A stretch of 64,000 nt of DNA from Chromobacterium phragmitis (GCF_003325475.1 NZ_CP029495.1:124001-188000), one strand, 5' to 3'. Positions 48,656 through 56,774 are shown, counted from the stretch's first letter. Notes: a model not told the origin generated them from the sequence alone. A program made the numbers and translations.

Positions 48656-49750
48656 ATGTCGCAATACCAGAACCTGTTCGGCCAGCCCCAGGCCGCCCCC
48701 GTGCCGTCGCCCGCAACAGCCGCCCACCCCGCTCTGGCGCAGGCCGTCTCCCCGCCTTCTCACGCCGTCGATCCCGCGCTGCTGGCCCAGCTGCGCCAGA
48801 TCGCGTCCGAGAGGCTGGACGAAATCGGCGGCGGCCAGACCAAGCAACTGCTGGTCTTGTCCGATCAACTGTTGGCCAAAACCCGCGCCAGCGACACCGG
48901 CGCCTTCGGCCGCGGCATGAACGACGTGCTGCGCCTGATGAGCACCGTGCAATTCGAGCAATTGGGCGAAGCCGGCGGCGTATCCGGACTGGTGGACAAG
49001 ATCCGCCGCGGCCTGCGGCTGGCCAAGGTGGACCTGACCCAGGCCTTCGACAGCGCCAAGGGACAGATAGACAAGATTTGCGACGATCTGCGCCAGCGCC
49101 TGCGAGTGCTGCAGGCGGACAATCAATGGCTGGGCAGCGCCTACGGCGCCAACCTGAACGACATGCGGGAGCTGGAAGACATCCTGCCGGCATTGGAGGC
49201 CCTGCACGAAGAAGAAGCCGCCAAACTAGCCATCGTGCAGCAGGAAGACCCGATGCAAGCGGCGGAGCAGCGCCAGCGAGTGGATCGGCTGGGTCGCCGC
49301 GCCGAAGCCATCGCGCTGCAAATCCACCAGGCCAAGCTGCGCGCGCTGCAGATCAAGGGGCTGGAAGACGCCAACCGCGGCATCCACGACGATTTCCGCG
49401 CCTTGCTGGAAAACGCCATTCCCGCCTGGAGCACCGAAATCAGCATGGGGCTGCTCAGCCTGCGCCAGAAGGCCAATATCGAGATCAGCAACAAGGTGAA
49501 GGATCAGATCCAGGCTTCGATGAAGCGCGCCGCAGACCAGATTCACGACAATGTGCTGGGCGCCGAACGCGCGCTGCAGCGCCAGGCCGTGGACGTCGCC
49601 ACCTTGCGCCAGGTGCAAGATAAGACCCTGGCGATGATACGCGCCAAGATCCAGCTGGTGGAACAGCGCGGCCAGCAGCGGCTGCAGACGGTGCAGGAGC
49701 TGGCTCGAATGGATGAAGAACTGAAACAGGCGCTGCGCCAGCCGGCGTAA
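48656..49750 (+). CDS. telA: TelA-family toxic anion resistance protein
   Basis: A 364-residue TelA/KlaA family protein, mostly alpha-helical with coiled coils. The conserved core is visible (V-D-L-T-Q-A-F-D-S-A-K, N-Q-W-L-G-S-A-Y-G-A-N-L, P-A-W-S-T-E-I-S-M-G-L, V-K-D-Q-I-Q-A-S-M-K-R-A-A). The family was found through plasmid tellurite resistance; its biochemical role is not known. A start M-S-Q-Y-Q-N-L-F-G-Q-P and a proline-rich linker precede the domain. Last gene of the unit, convergent with tilS. Confidence 0.92.
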   Translation: MSQYQNLFGQPQAAPVPSPATAAHPALAQAVSPPSHAVDPALLAQLRQIASERLDEIGGGQTKQLLVLSDQLLAKTRASDTGAFGRGMNDVLRLMSTVQFEQLGEAGGVSGLVDKIRRGLRLAKVDLTQAFDSAKGQIDKICDDLRQRLRVLQADNQWLGSAYGANLNDMRELEDILPALEALHEEEAAKLAIVQQEDPMQAAEQRQRVDRLGRRAEAIALQIHQAKLRALQIKGLEDANRGIHDDFRALLENAIPAWSTEISMGLLSLRQKANIEISNKVKDQIQASMKRAADQIHDNVLGAERALQRQAVDVATLRQVQDKTLAMIRAKIQLVEQRGQQRLQTVQELARMDEELKQALRQPA

Positions 49751-49776
49751 ACAGCCCCGCCTCGCGGGAGGATGCG

Positions 49777-51120
49777 TTACCAGTCCACCCGCGACGGCCG
49801 CCACAGCGGCCACCAGCCGGGACCGGCGGCATGGCGAAAAGCCACCGCCACGCCCGGCACCGCCAGCAGTTCGCCATCGGCCGCGCAAAGCAGGGGCCAG
49901 CGCTTGCGCAGCAAGGGCGGCACGCCCGCCTCGCGCAGCAAGTCCTTCACTTCGCGCCGCCCCGCTCGAGCGGACAGCTTCTCGCCGCCTTGCCGCGGCG
50001 CCAGCGTCGCGCCGCTGGCCAGCAGCGCGTCCGGCAAACCGCTCTCCCGCCATTCCCAAGCCAGTTCGCCGCCCCACTCAGACATCAGCTGGGCGTTGCC
50101 GTCACGCCACAACAGCGGTGTGGCGGCGGGCGGCGTATCCAGTACTTTTGGCCAGGCCTGCAAGGTATCGGCGAAGCGCAACAAATAGCCGCTCGACAAC
50201 GTCAATACCGGGCTCGCGCCCTTTCCAGCCTGCTCAGCTTGCCGCAAAAACTCCATCAACGCGCCAGGCTCCGGCGCCGGCCAGCCCATGGCGTCCAGCC
50301 AGGCCAGCAACAGTTGGCGGCGGCGCGGCGGCGACAAGGCCCGCAGCCTCGCGCACTCCAGCCCGTCGCCTGCGCGGCAAGCCTGCAGATCCTGCCGCGC
50401 CACCTCGTCCAGCATGGCGGCGGCATCCGCCTGCAGCATGGCTGCGCGCGCCAGATGGCTGCGGTAATGAGGCAGCGCTTTCGCCAGCAGGGGCAGCACG
50501 TCCTGTCGCAACAGGTTGCGGCGGAAGCGAGTGTCCCGGTTGCTCTCATCCTCCACCCAGGACAACCTCCGCTCGCGGACATAGGCCTCCAACCGCTCGC
50601 GCGTGAAGCCCAGCAGCGGCCGCCACAGCAGCGTGCCCGGCGCCAACTCCCGCAGCGCCGGCATCGCCGCCAACGCTCGCGGGCCGCCGCCGCGCAGCAA
50701 TTGCAGCAGCACGGTCTCCGCCTGGTCGTCCTGATGGTGGGCCAGCGCCACCACCTGCGCCCGCGAGCGGCGATACACGGCGTAACGCGCGTCACGCGCT
50801 GCCGCCTCGACGCTCTCGCCCCCGCCGGCGCTCACACGCACCCGCTCAATGCGAAGCGGCACTTGCAGCGCGCCGCACAAGGCCTGGCAATGCGCGGCCC
50901 AGGCATCGGCATTGGCACTCAGTCCATGATGGACATGCACGGCAGACAGTTCGAATCCTGGCCGGCGCTGCCTCACTTCGCATAGCAGCGACAGGAGCGC
51001 CACTGAATCCAAACCGCCGGACAGCCCGACCTCAAAAGCGAAAAGGCCGGACATTTCGTCCGGCCATCGCTTGATCAGGCTATCCGCCAGCTCAGGCTGC
51101 GTCTTCCTTGAAGCGTCCAT
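49777..51120 (-). CDS. tilS: tRNA(Ile)-lysidine synthetase
   Basis: A 447-residue enzyme that changes C34 of tRNA-Ile(CAU) to lysidine with lysine and ATP, letting it read AUA. The PP-loop motif is S-G-G-L-D-S near residue 34, followed by A-V-H-V-H-H-G-L-S and A-L-A-H-H-Q-D-D-Q-A-E-T; the C-terminal about 200 residues form the tRNA-binding part. ATG 51120 overlaps the 3' end of accA by 29 bases; ATG 51054 would also give a workable protein, though the L-A-D-S-L-I-K-R-W-P lead-in seems conserved. accA-tilS is one unit. Confidence 0.95.
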   Translation of the reverse strand: MDASRKTQPELADSLIKRWPDEMSGLFAFEVGLSGGLDSVALLSLLCEVRQRRPGFELSAVHVHHGLSANADAWAAHCQALCGALQVPLRIERVRVSAGGGESVEAAARDARYAVYRRSRAQVVALAHHQDDQAETVLLQLLRGGGPRALAAMPALRELAPGTLLWRPLLGFTRERLEAYVRERRLSWVEDESNRDTRFRRNLLRQDVLPLLAKALPHYRSHLARAAMLQADAAAMLDEVARQDLQACRAGDGLECARLRALSPPRRRQLLLAWLDAMGWPAPEPGALMEFLRQAEQAGKGASPVLTLSSGYLLRFADTLQAWPKVLDTPPAATPLLWRDGNAQLMSEWGGELAWEWRESGLPDALLASGATLAPRQGGEKLSARAGRREVKDLLREAGVPPLLRKRWPLLCAADGELLAVPGVAVAFRHAAGPGWWPLWRPSRVDW

Positions 51121-52057
51121 AGCTCATCAGGCGGTCAAAGCGCTCCTTCAGCAGCACGTCCATCGGCTTGCTCTGCACATCCTTGAGCTCGTCCTGCAGC
51201 GCGCGCTTCAGCGTGGTCATCATCTGCGCGTGGTCGCGGTGGGCGCCGCCTACCGGCTCGGTGACCACGCGGTCGATCAGGCCCAGCGTCTTCAGCCGCG
51301 GCGCGGTGATGCCCAACGCCTCGGCGGCGTCGGAGGCGCGCTCGGCGGTCTTCCACAGAATGGATGCGCAGCCTTCCGGAGAAATCACCGAATACGTGGC
51401 GTACTGCAGCATGTTGACGTGATCGCCCACTGCGATGGCCAACGCGCCGCCGGAACCGCCTTCGCCGATCACGGTGACGACGATGGGCACCCGAAGATTG
51501 GTCATTTCGTACAGATTGCGGCCGATCGCCTCCGACTGGCTGCGCTCTTCGGCGCCGATGCCGGGCCAGGCGCCGGCGGTATCGACGAAGGTCAGCACCG
51601 GAATGCCGAACTTCTCGGCCAGCTTCATCAGGCGCAATGCCTTTCTATAGCCCTCCGGATGCGGCATGCCGAAGTTGCGGCGAATCTTTTCCTTGGTGTC
51701 GCGGCCTTTCTGATGCCCGATCACCATCACCGATTGGCCGTTGAAACGGGCAAGGCCTCCAACGATGGCAGCATCGTCCGAGAACGCGCGGTCGCCATGC
51801 AATTCCTCGAAATCGGTGAAGATGGCCTGGATGTAATCCAGCGTATAAGGACGCTGCGGATGGCGAGCCACCATCGCGATCTGGGATGGCGACAGCTTGG
51901 CGTACAGAGTCTTGGTCAGTTCCAGACTCTTCTTCTGCAGGCGGGCGATCTCTTCGGAGATATCCAATACGGAGTCGTCCTGCACGAACCGCAGCTCTTC
52001 AATTTTGTTCTCGAGCTCGGCAATCGGCTGCTCAAAATCGAGAAAGGTCGGCTTCAT
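51092..52057 (-). CDS. accA: Acetyl-CoA carboxylase carboxyltransferase subunit alpha
   Basis: A 321-residue AccA that, with AccD, transfers carboxyl from biotin to acetyl-CoA to make malonyl-CoA. Family features are the start F-L-D-F-E-Q-P-I-A-E-L-E, R-H-P-Q-R-P-Y-T-L-D-Y, F-V-D-T-A-G-A-W-P-G-I-G-A-E-E-R and the oxyanion-type G-E-G-G-S-G-G-A-L-A. Start ATG 52057 (MKPTFLDFEQ); TTG 52066 is three codons earlier in frame. Upstream lies the tRNA array on the other strand. accA and tilS overlap and are likely co-transcribed. Confidence 0.97.
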   Translation of the reverse strand: MKPTFLDFEQPIAELENKIEELRFVQDDSVLDISEEIARLQKKSLELTKTLYAKLSPSQIAMVARHPQRPYTLDYIQAIFTDFEELHGDRAFSDDAAIVGGLARFNGQSVMVIGHQKGRDTKEKIRRNFGMPHPEGYRKALRLMKLAEKFGIPVLTFVDTAGAWPGIGAEERSQSEAIGRNLYEMTNLRVPIVVTVIGEGGSGGALAIAVGDHVNMLQYATYSVISPEGCASILWKTAERASDAAEALGITAPRLKTLGLIDRVVTEPVGGAHRDHAQMMTTLKRALQDELKDVQSKPMDVLLKERFDRLMSYGRFKEDAA

Positions 52058-52201
52058 TCTTAACAATCATCCGTCAAACCTAATCGCGGCATGATACATG
52101 AGGCGCGAAGCCGCCGTCACCCGCAGACCCTTCAAAAAGCCAAAAAATTGGAGCAAATATTCCAGATCACGGCATTTCGCAAAAAAACTTCCCCCCGACC
52201 C

Positions 52202-52230
52202 TTGCGCAAGCTTAAACCCTGTGCTTTAAT
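52202..52230 (+). promoter_or_regulatory. Promoter of the tRNA array
   Basis: TTGCGC (52202-52207) and TTTAAT (52225-52230) are separated by 17 bases; transcription would start near 52237, about 33 bases before the first tRNA. No other promoter-like site is seen inside the array, so the 12 tRNAs are probably one transcript. Confidence 0.6.
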
Positions 52231-52269
52231 TCGCCTCCTCGCTGAAACGCACATGGCGAAACGAATTCA

Positions 52270-52345
52270 GGGCGTTTAGCTCAGTTGGTAGAGCGTCTGC
52301 CTTACAAGCAGAATGTCGGCGGTTCGACTCCGTCAACGCCCACCA
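52270..52345 (+). tRNA. tRNA-Val (UAC), copy 1
   Basis: 76 bases including encoded CCA. Acceptor GGGCGTT/AACGCCC, anticodon loop CTTACAA with anticodon TAC. First gene of the array. Confidence 0.97.
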
Positions 52346-52357
52346 AAGTTTGCGGTT

Positions 52358-52434
52358 GGAGTGGTAGTTCAGTTGGTTAGAATACCGGCCTGTCACGCCG
52401 GGGGTCGCGGGTTCGAGTCCCGTCCACTCCGCCA
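52358..52434 (+). tRNA. tRNA-Asp (GUC), copy 1
   Basis: 77 bases including CCA. Acceptor GGAGTGG/CCACTCC, anticodon stem CCGGC/GCCGG, loop CTGTCAC with anticodon GTC. Confidence 0.97.
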
Positions 52435-52460
52435 ACAGTTTCAAGCAGTACCCGAATATC

Positions 52461-52536
52461 GGGCGTTTAGCTCAGTTGGTAGAGCGTCTGCCTTACAAGC
52501 AGAATGTCGGCGGTTCGACTCCGTCAACGCCCACCA
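52461..52536 (+). tRNA. tRNA-Val (UAC), copy 2
   Basis: Same sequence as copy 1, one 191-base period downstream; CCA encoded. Confidence 0.97.
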
Positions 52537-52548
52537 AAGTTTGCGGTT

Positions 52549-52625
52549 GGAGTGGTAGTTCAGTTGGTTAGAATACCGGCCTGTCACGCCGGGGGTCGCG
52601 GGTTCGAGTCCCGTCCACTCCGCCA
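52549..52625 (+). tRNA. tRNA-Asp (GUC), copy 2
   Basis: Same sequence as Asp copy 1, one period downstream; CCA encoded. Confidence 0.97.
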
Positions 52626-52651
52626 ACAGTTTCAAGCAGTACCCGAATACC

Positions 52652-52727
52652 GGGCGTTTAGCTCAGTTGGTAGAGCGTCTGCCTTACAAGCAGAATGTCG
52701 GCGGTTCGACTCCGTCAACGCCCACCA
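52652..52727 (+). tRNA. tRNA-Val (UAC), copy 3
   Basis: Same sequence as copies 1 and 2, third period of the 191-base unit; the spacer just ahead differs by one base (GAATACC instead of GAATATC). Confidence 0.97.
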
Positions 52728-52739
52728 AAGTTTGCGGTT

Positions 52740-52816
52740 GGAGTGGTAGTTCAGTTGGTTAGAATACCGGCCTGTCACGCCGGGGGTCGCGGGTTCGAGT
52801 CCCGTCCACTCCGCCA
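52740..52816 (+). tRNA. tRNA-Asp (GUC), copy 3
   Basis: Same sequence as other Asp copies; last member of the three regular repeats. Confidence 0.97.
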
Positions 52817-52843
52817 ACAGTTTCAAGCAGTAAACAGTTTTCC

Positions 52844-52920
52844 GGGCGGTTAGTCTCAGTTGGTAGAGCACTGCCTTCACACGGCAGGGGTCGCTGGTTC
52901 GAGTCCAGTACCGCCCACCA
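52844..52920 (+). tRNA. tRNA-Val (CAC), copy 1
   Basis: 77 bases including CCA. Acceptor GGGCGGT/ACCGCCC, anticodon stem CTGCC/GGCAG, loop TTCACAC with anticodon CAC, reading GUG. The D-arm reads TAGTCTCAG where the usual form is TAGCTCAG, that is one extra T between positions 10 and 11. Both copies in the array share it. Confidence 0.92.
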
Positions 52921-52926
52921 GAAAAC

Positions 52927-53003
52927 GGAGTGGTAGTTCAGTTGGTTAGAATACCGGCCTGTCACGCCGGGGGTCGCGGGTTCGAGTCCCGTCCACTCCG
53001 CCA
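52927..53003 (+). tRNA. tRNA-Asp (GUC), copy 4
   Basis: Same sequence as other Asp copies, six bases after Val-CAC copy 1. Confidence 0.97.
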
Positions 53004-53029
53004 ACAGTTTCATGCAGTACCCGAATATC

Positions 53030-53105
53030 GGGCGTTTAGCTCAGTTGGTAGAGCGTCTGCCTTACAAGCAGAATGTCGGCGGTTCGACTCCGTCAACGCC
53101 CACCA
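53030..53105 (+). tRNA. tRNA-Val (UAC), copy 4
   Basis: Same sequence as the other Val-UAC copies; the spacer ahead has CATGCAG in place of CAAGCAG. Confidence 0.97.
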
Positions 53106-53117
53106 AAGTTTGCGGTT

Positions 53118-53194
53118 GGAGTGGTAGTTCAGTTGGTTAGAATACCGGCCTGTCACGCCGGGGGTCGCGGGTTCGAGTCCCGTCCACTCCGCCA
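53118..53194 (+). tRNA. tRNA-Asp (GUC), copy 5
   Basis: Same sequence as other Asp copies; follows Val-UAC copy 4 by the usual 12-base spacer. Confidence 0.97.
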
Positions 53195-53221
53195 ACAGTT
53201 TCAAGCAGTAAACAGTTTTCC

Positions 53222-53298
53222 GGGCGGTTAGTCTCAGTTGGTAGAGCACTGCCTTCACACGGCAGGGGTCGCTGGTTCGAGTCCAGTACCGCCCACCA
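53222..53298 (+). tRNA. tRNA-Val (CAC), copy 2
   Basis: Identical to Val-CAC copy 1, including the extra T in the D-arm; CCA encoded. Confidence 0.92.
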
Positions 53299-53304
53299 GA
53301 AAAC

Positions 53305-53381
53305 GGAGTGGTAGTTCAGTTGGTTAGAATACCGGCCTGTCACGCCGGGGGTCGCGGGTTCGAGTCCCGTCCACTCCGCCA
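53305..53381 (+). tRNA. tRNA-Asp (GUC), copy 6
   Basis: Last tRNA of the array, six bases after Val-CAC copy 2 and just ahead of the terminator. Confidence 0.97.
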
Positions 53382-53386
53382 ACATA

Positions 53387-53412
53387 AAAAGCAGCCTTCG
53401 GGCTGCTTTTTT
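53387..53412 (+). terminator. Rho-independent terminator of the tRNA array
   Basis: Stem AAAAGCAGCC/GGCTGCTTTT (53387-53396 with 53401-53410) with a TTCG tetraloop and a run of six T. Confidence 0.95.
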
Positions 53413-53542
53413 GCATTTTCCGCGCCACATCCTCCTTTGCTTTTTCCTCATGCCTTAACCCTATCCGCATGTTGCAGTTGCAAAATGCCTTATAGCTGGC
53501 AATACTGTCAGACTTTTAAAAATTTATATCAAGAGATTTCAC

Positions 53543-55075
53543 ATGAACAAGACAGCCCTGCTGGCGCTGTGCCTGAGCAGCCACGCCTCCTGGGCCGGCA
53601 GCGGCAGCGAAGAGGCCACATGGCAATACACTGTTCAGGCAGGCGATACGCTGTGGTCCTTCGCCGCCAAGCACCTGATTTCGCCCGCTTATGTACCTAA
53701 ACTGCAACAGCAAAACGGCATCGCCAACCCCTACCGGCTGACGCCGGGCAGCTTGCTCGCCGTGCCCTACAGCTGGACCCGGCAGAACGACTCTACCGTC
53801 ACCATCGAATCGCTGTCCGGCTCCGTGCATGTCCAGGATGCGGACGGGCAAGCGCTGAAAGCCGCTCCCGGATTGCGCCTGGTCGCCGGCAGCCGCCTCT
53901 CCACCGGCAAGGATGCCATGCTCAAGCTGCGCATGGCGGACGGCTCCACATTGCAGTTGTGGTCCAACAGCAAACTGACGCTGGGCAAACAAGTGTTCTA
54001 CCCCACCACCGGCGCCATCCAGTCGCTCAACCAGCTGGATCACGGATCGGCCAGCAACGCGGTCGTGCCCAAGCAACTGATGCCCAACCGCTACCAGATC
54101 TATACGCCGTCGGCAGTCACCACCGTGCGCGGCACGGAGTTCAGAGTGCGCAGCCTGGATGGCCAGCACACCGCGGCCGAGGTGCTGCGCGGCAAAGTCA
54201 GCCTCGCCTCCGGCGGTCAACAGCTGGACATCCCGGCCGGATTCGGCGCCCGCAGCGGCGGCCGGCAATCCGCCGCCTTGCCCAAACCGCCGTTGCTGGA
54301 CGGCATGCCCGCGACCAGCCCTTTCAATCCGCCGCTGCTGGAGTGGCATAGGCAGGATGGCGAAGCGGGCTATCATCTCTCGCTGTCTGACGCGCAGACG
54401 CAGCGGCAGCTGCTGGATCGCATCGTGGATTCGGCGCGCTTTTACCCGAAACTCCCGCAAAACGGCAGCTATCTGCTCTCTGTCCGCGCCAGCGACGCAC
54501 AGGGCATAGAAGGCTTCGACGCCAGCCGCGGCTTCACGCTGGCGGCCACCCCGCTGCCGCCGCTGATTTTCAGCGACGGCCGGCGCGCCAGCCAGCGCGC
54601 GCAAATTTTGTGGATAGGCAGCAGCGCCAGCCCGGAGCGTCCCGCCTGGCTGCAAGTGGCCCGCGATCCCGCCTTCTCCGACATCTGGTACCAGGGCCGG
54701 CTGGAACAGGACGAATTCGCCCTCAGTCTGCCGGACAAAGGCAAGTGGTATTGGCGGCTGGCCTCGCTGGACGACAAAGGGCAAAGCGGCCCTTACGGCA
54801 ACACTCAGGAAACCCGCGTCAAGGCGTGGTACGAACTGGGCCTGCCTGCCGACCGCAAGCTGCAATCGCGGCGCTACCCGGTCGCCAATGCCCGCTACAC
54901 GCTGCAGCTGGCCCGGCCTGACGAACCATCGAATGTTGTCTGGCAGCAGAGCGCGGCGGAGCCCAGCTGGCCATTGCTGCGCCTGCCCAGCGGGCGCTTC
55001 GCCATCACCATCCTGGTGGACGGCGACGGCGGATATCATGCCGAAGAGCGATATCCCACCCTGCTTTTGCCGTAA
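53543..55075 (+). CDS. Exported LysM and FecR-domain protein
   Basis: A 510-residue exported protein: signal peptide at residues 1-18, LysM peptidoglycan-binding domain at about 27-75 (Y-T-V-Q-A-G-D-T-L-W-S-F-A ... N-P-Y-R-L-T-P-G-S-L-L), FecR-type beta domain at about 85-230 (T-T-V-R-G-T-E-F-R-V at its core) and a C-terminal half of fibronectin-like strands (W-Y-W-R-L-A-S-L-D). Such proteins are often the periplasmic partner of a CHASE2 sensor gene, and here the CHASE2-GGDEF gene starts nine bases after the stop. It probably passes a cell-wall signal to that cyclase. Confidence 0.9.
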   Translation: MNKTALLALCLSSHASWAGSGSEEATWQYTVQAGDTLWSFAAKHLISPAYVPKLQQQNGIANPYRLTPGSLLAVPYSWTRQNDSTVTIESLSGSVHVQDADGQALKAAPGLRLVAGSRLSTGKDAMLKLRMADGSTLQLWSNSKLTLGKQVFYPTTGAIQSLNQLDHGSASNAVVPKQLMPNRYQIYTPSAVTTVRGTEFRVRSLDGQHTAAEVLRGKVSLASGGQQLDIPAGFGARSGGRQSAALPKPPLLDGMPATSPFNPPLLEWHRQDGEAGYHLSLSDAQTQRQLLDRIVDSARFYPKLPQNGSYLLSVRASDAQGIEGFDASRGFTLAATPLPPLIFSDGRRASQRAQILWIGSSASPERPAWLQVARDPAFSDIWYQGRLEQDEFALSLPDKGKWYWRLASLDDKGQSGPYGNTQETRVKAWYELGLPADRKLQSRRYPVANARYTLQLARPDEPSNVVWQQSAAEPSWPLLRLPSGRFAITILVDGDGGYHAEERYPTLLLP

Positions 55076-55084
55076 AATCCCATC

Positions 55085-56761
55085 ATGCGTTCCGTCCAGA
55101 TCTCCCGCTACAGCAGGGGCATTCCCCTGCTGCTCGCCTTGCTCGGCCTGCTGCTCATCGCCAGCCAGCTGCTCGGCCGACTGGATTTCTGGCTGTACGA
55201 CAGTCTGACCCGGGCCAACCCCTTCCACCAGCCCGACCAAAATCTGATCGTCGTCGCCATCGATGAGAAAAGCCTGTCCGAGCTGGGCCGCTGGCCGTGG
55301 CCACGCGCCTACCACGCCCAGTTGCTGGACAAGCTGGGCGGCGCGCACGCGGTCGGCTTCGACATCGCCATCGCCGAGCCCTCCCGCGACCATCCCGAGG
55401 CCGATAAACATCTGGCCAACGCCATTCGCCGCAACGGCAAGGTAGTCGGGCCGGTTTTCCCCGAACTGCAGGGCGGGCAACTGTTGGAAACCCGCCCCTT
55501 GCCGGCGATGGCCGCGGCGATGGCCGCGCTCGGCCACACCGACTACGAGCGCGATGAGGACGGCACCATACGCCGCGTCTACCTGCGAGCCGGCCTAGGC
55601 GCCCCGCGCTATCCCAGCTTCGCCGCCGCCGTGCGCGCGGTGGCGCTGGGACAGCGCGAAACCATCCCGCCGCCGCAGCGCCCCAGGCCCGGCCAGGCCT
55701 GGCAGCGGCGCGATCTGGCGATGGTGCCGTTCAGCAGCGGCCCCAAGCCATTCCACACCGTGTCTTACAGCGACGCGCTCGCCCGATTGCCGCCATCGTT
55801 CTTCGAAGACAGCATCGTGCTGATAGGCGTGACCGCCAACGGCCTGGGCAACCAGCAGCCGACGCCGGTCTCCGCCAACAACACCGGCATGCCCGGCGTG
55901 GAGATCGACGCCTACATGGTGCACGGCCTGCTTACGCATCAACAGATCCGACCGATGCCGCTGCCATGGGAGAGCCTGCTGGGCGCCCTGCTGCTGGGGC
56001 TGGGCGACTGGCTGCTGTCGCGCCGCCTGCGGCCGCGGCGCCTGCTCACCGGTTACGCGCTGGCCTCCGGCGCCACCCTGCTCGCCTCGGCCTCCCTGCT
56101 CTATTTCGCCTCGCTGTGGGCCGGCGGCAGCGTAGTCGCCATGCTGCTGCTGCTCAGCGGCACCTTGCGCTATGTCAGCGGGCAGGCGCAGCTGTTTTCG
56201 CTGGCCTTCACCGACAGCCTGACCCGGCTCTACAACCGCCGCCACTTCGACGAGGCCTTCGCCCACGCCTTCGAGCAATACCGGCAAAGACACAAGCCGC
56301 TGGCGCTGATCATTCTGGACATCGACCACTTCAAGAAATACAACGACCACTACGGCCACTACGCCGGCGACGAAGTGTTGCAGAAAGTGGCCCGCGCGCT
56401 GCGGGATGGCTTCCGCCAGAAAGGCCAGCTGGTGGCGCGTCTGGGCGGCGAGGAGTTCGGCGTGCTGCTGACGCCCAGCGACGCGCCGCAGGCCTTCGCC
56501 GCCGCCGAGCGCTTTCTCGGCCAACTGGCGGCGATGGAGCTGCCCCACTCCGCCAGCCCGCTGGGCCAGGTCAGTTGCAGCATAGGCGTATGCGCCTGCA
56601 TTCCCGGCCCCACCGACAGCACCCGCAGCCTGTTCGAACAGGCCGACCAGGCGCTGTACGAAGCCAAGCGCGGCGGCCGCAACCGCGTCAGCCTCTACCA
56701 CCTGCCGCGGGACGCCGGCGCGAAAAAAAACGCGGACGATGCGTCCGCGCTGCTGGATTGA
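55085..56761 (+). CDS. CHASE2-domain diguanylate cyclase
   Basis: A 558-residue membrane sensor that should make cyclic di-GMP. Order of parts: one membrane segment at about 17-33, a periplasmic CHASE2 domain at about 35-290 (N-L-I-V-V-A-I-D-E-K-S-L-S-E-L-G-R-W-P-W-P-R), three further membrane segments at about 295-375, and a GGDEF domain from about 385 with the active site G-G-E-E-F and D-I-D-H-F-K-K-Y-N-D-H-Y-G-H as metal/substrate segment. No EAL domain. Co-transcribed with the LysM/FecR gene. Confidence 0.93.
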   Translation: MRSVQISRYSRGIPLLLALLGLLLIASQLLGRLDFWLYDSLTRANPFHQPDQNLIVVAIDEKSLSELGRWPWPRAYHAQLLDKLGGAHAVGFDIAIAEPSRDHPEADKHLANAIRRNGKVVGPVFPELQGGQLLETRPLPAMAAAMAALGHTDYERDEDGTIRRVYLRAGLGAPRYPSFAAAVRAVALGQRETIPPPQRPRPGQAWQRRDLAMVPFSSGPKPFHTVSYSDALARLPPSFFEDSIVLIGVTANGLGNQQPTPVSANNTGMPGVEIDAYMVHGLLTHQQIRPMPLPWESLLGALLLGLGDWLLSRRLRPRRLLTGYALASGATLLASASLLYFASLWAGGSVVAMLLLLSGTLRYVSGQAQLFSLAFTDSLTRLYNRRHFDEAFAHAFEQYRQRHKPLALIILDIDHFKKYNDHYGHYAGDEVLQKVARALRDGFRQKGQLVARLGGEEFGVLLTPSDAPQAFAAAERFLGQLAAMELPHSASPLGQVSCSIGVCACIPGPTDSTRSLFEQADQALYEAKRGGRNRVSLYHLPRDAGAKKNADDASALLD

Positions 56762-56774
56762 CCCTACCTTGCCG

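Larger units (their letters stand above)
52270..53381 (+). repeat. Tandemly duplicated tRNA Val/Asp array
   Basis: A 191-base unit (tRNA-Val-UAC, 12-base spacer, tRNA-Asp, 26-base spacer) is present three times in a row from 52270 with only a base or two different. A second, composite unit (Asp, Val-CAC, Asp, Val-UAC) covers the rest, in which the block around Val-CAC and the following Asp occurs twice (52844-53003 and 53222-53381). Spacers are identical between copies, which shows recent duplication or gene conversion. Confidence 0.95.

Noticed and set aside
52270..53381. Regular repeats that could suggest a CRISPR-like array
   Set aside because: The repeats are full tRNA genes with CCA ends and 12- or 26-base spacers that are themselves identical between copies.
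52226..53451. Repeated small open frames (61-104 codons) on both strands in the tRNA region
   Set aside because: They simply translate the duplicated tRNA genes; the repeated protein segments follow from repeated tRNA sequence.
53516..55537. Open frame of 673 codons on the minus strand opposite the LysM/FecR gene
   Set aside because: Shadow of two well-supported plus-strand genes; product is Gln/Arg-rich without any domain.
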